IMG/VR virus record: IMGVR_UViG_3300041809_001880
Location: 1-27,608 of that record
Length of the DNA: 27,608 nt
Direction: 5' to 3' (one strand)
From: a virus
Shown: in pieces, positions 20,275 to 27,608 of the stretch
How positions within the stretch are numbered: position 1 is the first letter of the stretch
Layout of the letters: each line of letters starts with the position of its first letter
Translations under genes and position numbers: made by a program
Notes under the pieces: model-generated
Database searches by the model: none
Seen by the model: only the letters and a program-made list of their open reading frames with translations
What the model was told of the DNA's origin: nothing

Positions 20275-22870
20275 AATTCACCGGCTCCACGCTGGGCTGA
20301 CACAAGCAGAGATTTCCGCCCTGGCAGATTACCGAGAGGTCCTGACCCGGCTCGATCTCCGTGCCATCCGCCTTGATGCACGGGTCGCAGCTTCGCGGCT
20401 CCATGGCGCAGATTCGCACCTGGTGGAAGCCTTGAGCCTCCAGCGCTTCGCGAATCTGGTAGAAGGCCTCGCTCCGCGCCACGCGCGTAATGCCCCTTGC
20501 CGCCTCGCCCGCGAAGTTATCCATGTAGCCATCGGACAGGCCTTGCAGCGTGTTTTCAACCGCTGTCTCATCCAGCGTTTCATCAGGGCTGGAAGCTGAA
20601 ATCATCCGCGCGGATTTGCCGATCTGATTGATGACTTTCTGAACCGTCATCTCCGCCCACAAACCAGCGCGCTCGGTAAGAACAGGAAGGTCGGCAGATA
20701 GGCAGATTGGCAGGTCAGAGCGTTCGGCCATCTGCCTGCTGCCCACCTGCCGAGCTGCCACAGCACGTTTCGCTTCTTCCACGGCCAACGCGTGCTGTGC
20801 GCGATACGCCGCCGCCAGGATGGGTGTCAACTTGTCATCCAGTGCCTGGTTATGCCCAAACGTCATGGCACTGGAATCTGTCTTGGTGCGATGTTGCTGG
20901 ACGGTGGAAGCGGCAATAGGCTTGATAACCGCTGTTTTCGAGGCTCGAAGAACCCGCGCAATTTCGTTTTGCGTGTGGTCCATCGCCCGTTGGATCTCGG
21001 GGAAATCGATGTGCGTCTCGTGCGCATGGACCTTGCGTAAATGCTCTGGATGTCCCTCGTGCCAGAACGGCGAGTCGGTGTCGCGAAAGCGACCCAGTGA
21101 CAAGTGACGAGTGACGAGTGACGAGTCAGAAAGATGAATTGCATCCGCCCTTTGCGCGCTTTGAGTCTGTGGTTTGCCGCCTACTGCCGACTGCCTACTG
21201 CCTACTGCCGACTCCCCGCTGCCTACTGCCGCCTGCCCACTGCCGCCTACCCCTGGCACTGAGGCCGTCGCTTTGCCTGGCAAAATCGTTTCCCCGCTCT
21301 TCAGGTCTTCGTGCGAGAGCGCCTGGAATCCCAGTTCACCGCGCAACTGATTCAGTGAGCCTTCATCGGAGATCCACGCGCCCGCCGTAGAGAGTTGACT
21401 AATCGCTTTCACGATGTCATCAAGACCGCGCGCTTGAACGTTTGAGGCTTTCAGCATGGGTACCGGTGCGCCCACGCCGAAATTCATCTCGATAAGCGGC
21501 TTCAGAACTTGGTTGCGAATGCAGTTGGCGACGAAGTCAGCGGAAAGCTGCAAGGCCAGCATGAAGAAATCGGTTTGCCCCTCCATCAGCGCGCGATTGC
21601 CGCCCGAGCCGCCGCTCTTTTGGCCGCCGCCCTGCTGCATAAACATGGCGAGCAGCGAGCGCGCCATCTGCATATCCTCATACTCGATGGTGGGCAGGAT
21701 CTCTCGCGGCGTGCCCTCCACGGCGAGAATCTTCAGCTCCGCGCCATTCGGCAAACTCAGGCCGGTCTTCTCATGAATCGCAAGCTGGGTAACGAAATTC
21801 TGCGCGGTCTGCTTATCCTCGGCGCTGGCGTTGGGAGGCAGGATGATGACCGGAACCCCCATGCCGTTCCGTTCGCAGGCAATGGCATTCAGCCGGCGCA
21901 GAATGGCCTTCACGAATTTATGGGGATACATCGGGCGCGTATCGGGGAAACCCCAGAAGTTCGCCCCCTCCTGATTCGCCGTCACGCGCAGGATTTTGTC
22001 GGCAGGCAATGTGGGCGTAATGAACTGACCGCCGCGCCAGCCATACTGTTGAAGCGCGTAAAGAGTTTCGCCATCATCATATTTGCCCTGCGGCAAACTG
22101 TTGTCCAGGATCCACGGGTCGGTGTGCCATCGGTAGAACGTTAGCGCCTGGCGGTCCGCGAGGCGAGCCACCATCAAGCGCGAACCCTCCACGCGATAGA
22201 CGATCTCGGCAATCGAGCAGCCAAAAGTGTAGGCGCGAAGGCAATTCCGCAGCACGTCATCGAAAGTCTGGCTGACTGTTGCGCCATGGACGGTGCGGAA
22301 TTCCAGGCCGCCGAAAAGATTCTCCCGGCAAAAGTCGGTGCTCTCCTGGCGCTTGTTGGCGGTGTTCCGGCCGGCGCCGTTACTGCCGACTTTCCCCGTC
22401 CCCTGCTCTTCGGGAGGCGGCGCCACTTCCCAGCGCGCTGACTCAATCGGCCAAGTACGCGCGTTGAGTAGGCCTCGCACCTGGCCGTCGCCCCGCCGCA
22501 TCTTCTCGTAGACGCGCACTGCCTGCAGGCCGCGAATCTGCGGGTCATACTCACCCAGGTCGGTGATAAATCCGGAGGGAATGGCGGTGCCGGAAGCGCC
22601 AAACAGAATCGTGTAGCCCTGCGCAACCTTGGCCTGAATCTCGCCAATGGTGGCACGCGGAATGCTGGGAGGAAGAGGCACAGGGGCTGGAAAACCGGGG
22701 GCTAGGGACTGGGGATTAGGGGTTGGGGAACCGGCACCCGACACCTGATACCCTAGCTCCGTATCCGCCAGCGTAACCGCACGATCGGTGCGAGCCTGAA
22801 GCGTGTTGCGCTCGGCGTGAATCACCCGCGCTTCCCGAATCTTTTTCGAATTGGAGCCTTTAGCCTTCAC
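20273..22870 (-). CDS. Portal fused to MuF-type minor head protein
   Basis: An 865-residue protein that combines two Mu-like genes. Residues about 100-540 are a Mu gp29-like portal ([72 protein letters not shown]). Residues about 600-865 are MuF-like: FRDTDSPFW, then [17 protein letters not shown] and [13 protein letters not shown], ending GGNLCLC. The joint and its surroundings (about 540-600 and 705-730) are heptad-coded linkers ([39 protein letters not shown]). The GTG at 22870 has only a repeat-like AGGGTGA upstream. It forms the DNA entry ring of the head, with MuF inside. Confidence 0.85.
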   Translation of the reverse strand: MKAKGSNSKKIREARVIHAERNTLQARTDRAVTLADTELGYQVSGAGSPTPNPQSLAPGFPAPVPLPPSIPRATIGEIQAKVAQGYTILFGASGTAIPSGFITDLGEYDPQIRGLQAVRVYEKMRRGDGQVRGLLNARTWPIESARWEVAPPPEEQGTGKVGSNGAGRNTANKRQESTDFCRENLFGGLEFRTVHGATVSQTFDDVLRNCLRAYTFGCSIAEIVYRVEGSRLMVARLADRQALTFYRWHTDPWILDNSLPQGKYDDGETLYALQQYGWRGGQFITPTLPADKILRVTANQEGANFWGFPDTRPMYPHKFVKAILRRLNAIACERNGMGVPVIILPPNASAEDKQTAQNFVTQLAIHEKTGLSLPNGAELKILAVEGTPREILPTIEYEDMQMARSLLAMFMQQGGGQKSGGSGGNRALMEGQTDFFMLALQLSADFVANCIRNQVLKPLIEMNFGVGAPVPMLKASNVQARGLDDIVKAISQLSTAGAWISDEGSLNQLRGELGFQALSHEDLKSGETILPGKATASVPGVGGSGQAAVGSGESAVGSRQSAVGGKPQTQSAQRADAIHLSDSSLVTRHLSLGRFRDTDSPFWHEGHPEHLRKVHAHETHIDFPEIQRAMDHTQNEIARVLRASKTAVIKPIAASTVQQHRTKTDSSAMTFGHNQALDDKLTPILAAAYRAQHALAVEEAKRAVAARQVGSRQMAERSDLPICLSADLPVLTERAGLWAEMTVQKVINQIGKSARMISASSPDETLDETAVENTLQGLSDGYMDNFAGEAARGITRVARSEAFYQIREALEAQGFHQVRICAMEPRSCDPCIKADGTEIEPGQDLSVICQGGNLCLCQPSVEPVN
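20691..20754. repeat. Two-armed heptad array in the MuF part
   Basis: GGCAGAT, AGGCAGATT and GGCAGGT on the left face ATCTGCC, TGCTGCC and CACCTGCC on the right. Read in frame it encodes the linker with [14 protein letters not shown]. Confidence 0.75.
21096..21252. repeat. Heptad arrays in the portal-MuF linker
   Basis: AGTGACA, AGTGACG, AGTGACG and AGTGACG (21096-21127) and CTGCCTA/CTGCCGA units (21178-21252) lie in frame inside the fusion joint and encode SLVTRHLSL and [18 protein letters not shown]. Confidence 0.8.
22694..22756. repeat. Heptad array (GGGGCTA type) in the portal N-terminus
   Basis: GGGGCTA, GGGACTG, GGGATTA and GGGGTTG followed by CACCCGACACCTGATACCC. It encodes the Pro-rich [17 protein letters not shown] linker near residues 47-63. 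Confidence 0.7.
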
Positions 22871-22880
22871 CTGTCACCCT

Positions 22881-24278
22881 TTAGAAAACGTGTACTAAAT
22901 TCTCCGCTGTGAACCCAGGAGCTTCCCGCGCGCCGAAACCTTCACACACCGGCTCGCCGCCAATGAACGCATCCTCCATGCTCGATGTGGGCTGCTCCGC
23001 CGCCGCTTCCGCGAGTGCCGATGCCCAGAAGTGATCGCCATGGCCGAACTTGGAATCGTGCTCGGTATCGAATCGCGCCTGGCCAATCGAATTGGTGGTT
23101 TTCTTCAGCGATTGGAACGAACGCCGCGCCGTTTCGTAATCAGGCAAGCGGCACTTGTGATCTTCCATGCGCCGCTTCTGAAGCACTGCCAACTGCTCTT
23201 TGATCGGAGCGCCGAACTGCACGCCCTCAACTTTGCCGGGGAACTCGCGATCCAGCGTTTCGTACATGGAAAGGCCCATCACGCCCTTATCAATATTCAT
23301 GCGGCGAACAAAGGGCATCAGGACCCGCGCGCGCGCCACTTGGTCAGGCGTGGGGATATTGCGCATTTCGATAATCCCTCGCGTCCAAGTCACGTCGCCA
23401 AGACGACGGAGGCACCAGATCACCGAGAAGTCACGGCTACGCGCTATATCCCATCCTGCGTAAAGCGAGTTCTTCTCGATTGATTCCGGTAACTCAACCG
23501 AAGCCTCACTCGACGTGTTGTCGAGGTAAAGACCGGGCGGAATCCATTGACTCGCCTGCGAAATGAACTGGCAGAGATATTCCTGCTGCCAGGTCTCCTC
23601 GTCGCCTTCCAGGCCCTCTTTGATGTCGGCGGGATCGACGGGCAATCCCTCTTCGACGGCAAGGTAGATATCGCACCAGTGCCCTGACCATCCGTGCGCG
23701 AAGATGGGCTGCCGGCGCGGGCGAATGCCGGTGTCGAGTCCGAGCAGCTTTACAATCTCGTAATATTTGCCCAGCACACCGTTGGGGGTGGAGAGCACGC
23801 GCATCGAATAGCCGCGCGTGATCTGGCGGTAGGCCGCCTTAAAAATCGCGTAGGGGTCCTTATGGAAAGCGAATTCATCAAGGACGATGTCGCCCGAATC
23901 ACCGCGCGCCGTGTCGGGATTAGCCGCCACACAAATCACCCGCGAAGCGTTCGGGAAGGAAACCTGATGAGTCAGAGCGACGGTGTCGCCGAAGCGCATA
24001 GGAACGTCGGGGTGGTACTGGGCGATCACACCTTTATAGCCATCCACCCAAGCCTTTGCCTTCTGTCCTAATTCCATCGATTGCCGGTCCGACCGCGAAA
24101 GAAACGTAATCGTGCGGCGATCAAATTCGATGCAACGGTTCACCGCCCATGCCGCTGTTGCCGTCGAGAAACCTTCCTGCGCACCTTTGACAGCGATAGC
24201 GCGTCGCGCCGGATCATTGGCCCAGCGCCGCTGGTAGGGATAAAGTACCGTTTTGTTCTTGCTCAGATCAGGCTTCAA
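22881..24278 (-). CDS. Terminase large subunit (Mu gp28-like)
   Basis: A 465-residue packaging motor. Walker A-like KGAQEGFST at residues 31-39 (deviant form with Lys at the front, as in Mu-type terminases), Walker B DIVLDEF at 130-136 (Asp134, Glu135), the STPNG coupling motif at 163-167, and the nuclease part with Asp277 (YAGWDIARSRD), Asp330 and Asp415 (GHGDHFWAS). It starts with TTG at 24278, overlapping the small terminase stop (TTGA), so translation is coupled. It packages DNA through the portal encoded next. Confidence 0.9.
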   Translation of the reverse strand: MKPDLSKNKTVLYPYQRRWANDPARRAIAVKGAQEGFSTATAAWAVNRCIEFDRRTITFLSRSDRQSMELGQKAKAWVDGYKGVIAQYHPDVPMRFGDTVALTHQVSFPNASRVICVAANPDTARGDSGDIVLDEFAFHKDPYAIFKAAYRQITRGYSMRVLSTPNGVLGKYYEIVKLLGLDTGIRPRRQPIFAHGWSGHWCDIYLAVEEGLPVDPADIKEGLEGDEETWQQEYLCQFISQASQWIPPGLYLDNTSSEASVELPESIEKNSLYAGWDIARSRDFSVIWCLRRLGDVTWTRGIIEMRNIPTPDQVARARVLMPFVRRMNIDKGVMGLSMYETLDREFPGKVEGVQFGAPIKEQLAVLQKRRMEDHKCRLPDYETARRSFQSLKKTTNSIGQARFDTEHDSKFGHGDHFWASALAEAAAEQPTSSMEDAFIGGEPVCEGFGAREAPGFTAENLVHVF

Positions 24279-24934
24279 TGCTTTTCCGGCTCCGTCTTAT
24301 CTGCGCAATCTGCGTAATCTGCGGATTCAATCCGCTCTTCCGGTTGTCCACCCACTCCGATCACGGCGGAGATCTTTCGTAACACTTCTTTCTCATCAAA
24401 CGGCTTGCCCGACTTGGCCGCTGCATCCGCCTCTTTCGCAACATCCGCCGCCACGGCCGGCAGCTTGCGTTCGAGCATGTCGACGCGCCTTGCATCCAAC
24501 GCGATCTCTTCCTTCTTCAGCCGGTTGCGTTCTTCCACCGCCGCTGTCCGGCGCTCTTGCAAATCCATCCGGCGTTCAGCTTGCGCAAAAGCTACGGCAT
24601 CCTCAGCCTTCATCGGCCCTCCGCTGAAGGCCGAAGACGCCACTTTCTGGGTCACAAAATTCCGGGCAAGCTTGGATACCTGAAGGTGGGGGTTTTGCTC
24701 GACCTGTTTTTCCAGCTCCTCGCCCCAGTCCGCCGCCCAGCTCAAATGCATCGATTCGCGATACGCCTTTAGCGAGGCCCCCAGCGTGCTGACCGCCACG
24801 ACGATTCCATACAGATCCTTCAGCGCCGCCACCATCTGTTCGAGAGTCATGGCGCCATCGTCCATGGCCAGGATTTCCTTGCGGACCTCCTCGGTCTGTT
24901 TTTCCAGCCACGTTTTGCGCGATGCAGTTCCCAT
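24275..24934 (-). CDS. Terminase small subunit (DUF3486, Mu gp27-like)
   Basis: A 219-residue helical protein with an N-terminal helix-turn-helix-like part (DDGAMTLEQMVAALKDLYGI, VSTLGASLKAYRES), a central QNPHLQVSKLARNFVTQKV and a charged helical end, as in DUF3486. It precedes the large subunit with a 4-base overlap. The last residues (ERIESADYADCADKTE) come from a 9-base repeat. The ATG at 24934 has no clear ribosome site, because the upstream gap is a heptad array. Confidence 0.75.
   Translation of the reverse strand: MGTASRKTWLEKQTEEVRKEILAMDDGAMTLEQMVAALKDLYGIVVAVSTLGASLKAYRESMHLSWAADWGEELEKQVEQNPHLQVSKLARNFVTQKVASSAFSGGPMKAEDAVAFAQAERRMDLQERRTAAVEERNRLKKEEIALDARRVDMLERKLPAVAADVAKEADAAAKSGKPFDEKEVLRKISAVIGVGGQPEERIESADYADCADKTEPEKH
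24298..24328. repeat. 9-base-period repeat inside the small terminase end
   Basis: ATCTGCGCA, ATCTGCGTA and ATCTGCGGA repeat in steps of nine. In frame they give the SADYADCAD end of the small terminase. Confidence 0.7.
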
Positions 24935-24937
24935 AAA

Positions 24938-24972
24938 TCAGTTGTCAGCTTTCAGCTCTCAGCTATCAGCTA
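24938..24972. repeat. Heptad array (TCAGCTT type)
   Basis: GTCAGCT, TTCAGCT, CTCAGCT and ATCAGCT lie in the gap upstream of the small terminase start. Confidence 0.75.
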
Positions 24973-24984
24973 AAAGTAAGAGTG

Positions 24985-25317
24985 CTAACCGTCCTCTCGC
25001 CCTTCTGATCCAACGGCAGACACCACATCCAGCTTGTGAGTGTCGAGCGCATCCACACCCATACCCGTAGCCCTCACGCTCAGGATCTCAGGCTCTTCAC
25101 CGATCTCTGTGGGCTTCCACTCAATCTCGATCCAGCGCTTATCCGCCATGGCCATGTAGTTGAGGTGGAAATTCAGCGTCACTCGCGTGCAGGCGTACCG
25201 CAGATCGCGCAGGTGATAGAGCAGCCGCAGAGGGGCGACCCACCCGAACTGTTTCCTGACCAAATACTCCATGATCAACTTGCGCTGCATTCTGTGAACT
25301 CGCAGTTCGTCGCTCAT
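24985..25317 (-). CDS. Small winged-helix-like phage protein (Mu gp26 position)
   Basis: A 110-residue protein (MSDELRVHRMQRKLIMEYLV, then LLYHLRDLRYACTRVTLNFHL and a beta hairpin KRWIEIEW), a layout like the small winged-helix phage proteins before DUF3486 in Mu-like phages. The ATG at 25317 overlaps the preceding stop (ATGA), so it is preferred over the upstream in-frame start. Role unknown; DNA binding in packaging is possible. Confidence 0.65.
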   Translation of the reverse strand: MSDELRVHRMQRKLIMEYLVRKQFGWVAPLRLLYHLRDLRYACTRVTLNFHLNYMAMADKRWIEIEWKPTEIGEEPEILSVRATGMGVDALDTHKLDVVSAVGSEGREDG

Positions 25318-25640
25318 TGCGCCTCGCACTTCTCTGCCAAGGACGATCTCAGCGGGCTGGTAACGCACGGCAGTTCCTGCACGCTCCCCGCCAGCGTGGA
25401 CATTGTCACGCGAATTTGCTCTTGCCCTTCGCGCAGGTCATAGAGCGTCTCGCTGAGTTTGGCGTATTGCTCCGCCACGGCGGCCTGCCGCTCAGCGGCG
25501 TTTGCCGTGCGCTCCAAGGCGTCGGAGATCCGCCCCACCGACTGCGCTCCCGAAAGAAACATCTTTAATGCCCCCGCGCCCGCCATCGATGATCCCAGCA
25601 GTATTCCTGCACCGCCCATAATGTTGCCAACGTCGATCAT
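25314..25640 (-). CDS. Membrane-anchored coiled-coil protein (DUF2730-like, Mu gp25 position)
   Basis: A 108-residue protein with an N-terminal hydrophobic segment (IMGGAGILLGSSMAGAGALKMFL) and a coiled coil (about 40-85: ISDALERTANAAERQAAVAEQYAKLSETLYDLREGQEQI). It sits in the same position as the DUF2730 gene of Mu-like phages. The ATG at 25640 shares a base with the upstream stop (TGATG); a TTG one codon earlier is possible. It could also be an inner-membrane spanin-like lysis protein. Confidence 0.65.
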   Translation of the reverse strand: MIDVGNIMGGAGILLGSSMAGAGALKMFLSGAQSVGRISDALERTANAAERQAAVAEQYAKLSETLYDLREGQEQIRVTMSTLAGSVQELPCVTSPLRSSLAEKCEAQ

Positions 25641-26047
25641 CAAAGACCTCGGGTTTCGGGACTTGGGATACGGGACGCGGGCTCGGACCCCGGAAGCTGC
25701 TTACTGCCTACTGCATTCGTGGAACTCGTTACCACATACCGCCAGAACCCGTCGTAGAGCGCGTGCTGGCCGGCAAGCTGGAAGATTGCCGACACTAAGA
25801 AGACCATCACGCCGTGAAGGAACGTGGTGGCATCGGGATAGTGAATCGTCAAAGTTCCCGGCGCGTGCGCGAACTGGATGCCGCCTGCCGTCAGGAGCGC
25901 CGTGATGGCCGAAGTCGCCATGCAGACTTTCGGCTTCGCCTGGTCGATCCAGTCGAGCCATTTGACCTGTGACCGTTTTGCTAACTGAATCAGTAGCGGC
26001 ATTAAGAACGTTACTAACGCCTGAACTTGAATCGCTTGGATGTCCAT
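25640..26047 (-). CDS. Holin-like membrane protein
   Basis: A 135-residue protein with two or three membrane segments (about 9-24 LVTFLMPLLIQLA, 43-60 MATSAITALLTAGG, 78-92 GVMVFLVSAIFQLA) and a repeat-derived polar tail after residue about 110. It lies in the lysis block with the endolysin, next to a coiled-coil membrane protein, the usual place for a holin. No family signature is recognised, so the role comes from topology and position. The ATG at 26047 follows the upstream stop by one base. Confidence 0.55.
   Translation of the reverse strand: MDIQAIQVQALVTFLMPLLIQLAKRSQVKWLDWIDQAKPKVCMATSAITALLTAGGIQFAHAPGTLTIHYPDATTFLHGVMVFLVSAIFQLAGQHALYDGFWRYVVTSSTNAVGSKQLPGSEPASRIPSPETRGL
25647..25714. 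repeat. Heptad arrays at the holin-like gene end
   Basis: GGGTTTC, GGGACTT, GGGATAC, GGGACGC and GGGCTCG, then TGCTTAC, TGCCTAC and TGCATTC. They encode the last residues of the holin-like protein (AVGSKQLPGSEPASRIPSPE). Confidence 0.75.
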
Positions 26048-26048
26048 G

Positions 26049-26195
26049 TCATTTCACTCCAAAGGCTTTTCCGAGCGCCAGGATGAATGCCACGATTGTC
26101 CTTACCGTGGGATCATTCGAGGGCTCCAGGCGTGCTACGTTTTCCTGGAACCCCTGGAAGCAGCTTTTAACCGCATTAACATCGATTCCGAACAT
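26049..26195 (-). CDS. 48-residue protein in the lysis block
   Basis: The ATG at 26195 has a good ribosome site (GAGGAG, seven bases upstream). The protein reads MFGIDVNAVKSCFQGFQENV and ends in a hydrophobic VRTIVAFILALGKAFGVK, possibly a short membrane-binding helix. Its TGA is one base from the holin-like ATG, so the two are coupled. Function unknown; a holin or antiholin helper is possible. Confidence 0.6.
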   Translation of the reverse strand: MFGIDVNAVKSCFQGFQENVARLEPSNDPTVRTIVAFILALGKAFGVK

Positions 26196-26215
26196 CACGA
26201 AGCTCCTCTAGCCTT

Positions 26216-26275
26216 GGTTCTGGGTACTGGGGGCTGGGTTCTGGGTTTCCCTAATCCCTTCCCCCTGGCCCCGGT
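26216..26275. repeat. Two-armed heptad array (TCTGGGT / CCCTAAT)
   Basis: TCTGGGT, ACTGGGG, GCTGGGT and TCTGGGT face CCCTAAT, CCCTTCC, CCCTGGC and CCCGG, in the gap between the lipoprotein and the 48-residue gene. Confidence 0.75.
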
Positions 26276-26280
26276 CTTCA

Positions 26281-26847
26281 CTACACGTTGGGCGAGCACT
26301 TCTGCCAGAAGTGGCAGGGCTGTATGACCCGCATCTTGTCGTACGCCTTCTTGATTTTCTTCGCCTTCCACCCCTTGGCTTTGTGCGTGCGGGTTACGTG
26401 GATAGCGCCAGCCGGGATGTCTAAAGCCGCGACGGCAGTGTTGGTGTTCGCCTCAAGGATCTGCGCGATTTCATCCACTGCTTGTGCCAAAAGGTTGGCG
26501 TAGGCCGTCGCCTTGGCGGTGGAAGCAGGGTCTTTCACCTGTAACGCGGCCAACAGTTGGTTGATGTTTCCTTGGAGACTATTCACCACTGCGGTCACGT
26601 TCTGGGCAGTCGTGGCGTTGGGTGTCTTTTGCGCAGCCTGGAGTGCTGTCACCAACGCCTGCGCTCCGCCCTGAATCGCGGCAGCGTAAGGCGCGGCTCC
26701 CGGCACTGCCACTGCGAAGACGCTGGCTGCAATCGGCAGAGCCATTTCGGCGATTTGTTCGGCTTCCACTTCCCAGCCCTTGGGCGTGCAGGCCGTGCCA
26801 AAGATCATTGAGTACGCTAGTACCAAACTTAGAACCATTCTCTTCAT
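26281..26847 (-). CDS. Phage lipoprotein
   Basis: A 188-residue protein with a lipoprotein signal peptide (positive MKRM, hydrophobic VLSLVLAYSMIF and lipobox GTAC with Cys20). The mature part is Ala-rich and helical (AALQAAQKTPNATTAQNV, STAKATAYANLLAQAVDEIAQILEANT) and ends with a basic stretch (THKAKGWKAKKIKKAYDKMR). Its ATG overlaps the endolysin stop (ATGA). It could be an outer-membrane spanin-like or exclusion protein, but it is longer than typical spanins. Confidence 0.65.
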   Translation of the reverse strand: MKRMVLSLVLAYSMIFGTACTPKGWEVEAEQIAEMALPIAASVFAVAVPGAAPYAAAIQGGAQALVTALQAAQKTPNATTAQNVTAVVNSLQGNINQLLAALQVKDPASTAKATAYANLLAQAVDEIAQILEANTNTAVAALDIPAGAIHVTRTHKAKGWKAKKIKKAYDKMRVIQPCHFWQKCSPNV

Positions 26848-27551
26848 TGTTTATGCTCCTTGTCTCGGGATTCGGGCTTCGGGGTTAGGGACCCGGAATT
26901 CGCAGCGAGTTCTTCCACAAACCGCTGATCGTCCAGGTGGAGCTCGCGGACCAGTGCGCCGAGCCGTTCGGGATAAGCGCCGTTGGTGGAATAGTTGGCG
27001 TGGTCGGGTTGGATCCCGCGCTTCATGAATGCTCTGTCCTGGTCCGTCCACGGCCCCAGGGCCACGGCCACGGCCTGCCAGCCTTGCGGAATCGCTTTCA
27101 CCACGCACGCATTCCGAAGCAGCAGCAGTGAGTGCGCGCTGAAGCAATCGTGCGTGTTGGGAAACTTCTGGAACGCCGCGAGCATTTCCTTCTTCTGGCC
27201 GTCGATCATTTCCCATGTCCGGCAATCGAACTCGCCGTAATCCTCCGCACCCTGGCGATGGGCGTACTTAATCCCAAACCAGTTGTTGGCCGCTTTGATA
27301 AGGATGGATTTTCCCCAGGAGGTTTCGAGGATCGCTTGAGCGAGGATGATGGCGAAGGGAATGCGGAATGCGTGCCACATATCGAGCGCGATCTGCACGA
27401 TGCTGCGCAGGAAGGATAGTTCGGCAGGTGATAGGTGACAGGTTACAGGTGACAGAAGAGGCGGGGCGGCTGCCGGTCCCGGTAATGTCTGGGGAGCAGC
27501 CGCCCCTGTCGGAGGGGTAACTGGCGAATTCTGTTTTTTCAGTTCGTCCAA
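26844..27551 (-). CDS. Endolysin, glucosaminidase (FlgJ/LytD-type) domain
   Basis: A 235-residue protein with a glucosaminidase domain at about 55-190: FAIILAQAILETSWGKS (Glu as likely catalytic acid), NNWFGIKYAHR, FQKFPNTHDCFSAHS, QGWQAVAVALGPW, then DHANYSTNGAYPERL. It cleaves peptidoglycan. The N-terminal 45 residues are a Pro/Ala linker with a heptad-coded LLSPVTCHLSP. The start is uncertain: the TTG at 27551 has no ribosome site, and the frame stays open to the window end (27608), so the gene may be cut by the edge. It lacks a clear signal peptide, in line with holin-dependent export. Confidence 0.85.
   Translation of the reverse strand: MDELKKQNSPVTPPTGAAAPQTLPGPAAAPPLLSPVTCHLSPAELSFLRSIVQIALDMWHAFRIPFAIILAQAILETSWGKSILIKAANNWFGIKYAHRQGAEDYGEFDCRTWEMIDGQKKEMLAAFQKFPNTHDCFSAHSLLLLRNACVVKAIPQGWQAVAVALGPWTDQDRAFMKRGIQPDHANYSTNGAYPERLGALVRELHLDDQRFVEELAANSGSLTPKPESRDKEHKQ
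26864..26898. repeat. Heptad array (GGGATTC type) in the endolysin 3' end
   Basis: GGGATTC, GGGCTTC, GGGGTTA and GGGACCC encode the last residues of the endolysin (SLTPKPESRDKE) in the overlapping frame. Confidence 0.7.
27424..27457. repeat. Heptad array (AGGTGAC type) in the endolysin N-terminus
   Basis: AGGTGAT, AGGTGAC, AGGTTAC and AGGTGAC repeat in steps of seven and encode LLSPVTCHLSP. Confidence 0.75.
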
Positions 27552-27608
27552 GTCGGGCAGCAGCGACGTTCTCGGGGCCGCCGCCGCCCTCCTACCCCGC
27601 CAGTCCCG

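Overview
This window is a phage late-gene region, most likely a Mu-like (transposable-type) head module joined to a siphovirus-type tail, from a prophage or virus of a soil bacterium. I would guess an Acidobacteriota host. That guess rests on the Hydin/ASH-like secreted protein, the putative-Ig and LamG-type domains, and the dense heptanucleotide repeats between genes. It is an inference, because no host marker gene is present. I see no rRNA, tRNA, CRISPR array, integrase or transposase. Almost all genes are on the minus strand, so the operon reads from the right edge to the left.

Right part (27.6 to 24.3 kb): a lysis and pre-packaging block. It holds a glucosaminidase endolysin (possibly cut by the window edge), a small lipoprotein, a 48-residue protein, a holin-like membrane protein, a membrane-anchored coiled-coil protein (DUF2730-like position), a small winged-helix-like protein and a DUF3486-like small terminase. 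Middle (24.3 to 13.6 kb): large terminase, a portal fused to a MuF-type minor head protein, two Sec-signal secreted proteins that look like cargo, a Mu-like protease with a nested scaffold start, a DUF2190-like decoration protein, the major capsid protein, two small head proteins and a head-tail connector. Left part (13.6 to 1.4 kb): a Mu gpG/tail-completion-like protein, a probable tail terminator, a 53-residue protein, the tail tube, tail-assembly chaperones with a candidate frameshift site, a short tape measure, a sigma-70-like factor coupled to the tape measure gene, a tail-tip protein, a LamG receptor-binding protein, a long tail fibre and a small protein. An adenine methylase broken by one frameshift and a terminator-like hairpin close the operon.

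Three plus-strand genes interrupt the late operon: a small membrane protein at 9.35 kb, and a two-gene unit at 10.3 to 11.1 kb that ends in a strong hairpin.

The most unusual structure is a family of 7-base-period repeats in nearly every gene junction. They often form two inverted arms (G-rich heptads, short loop, C-rich heptads). They also run into reading frames, where they form linkers, gene ends and even the hydrophobic core of signal peptides. The other leading candidate is the sigma-like gene. Its first and last codons lie in inverted heptad arrays, as if it were a cassette placed in the tail operon.
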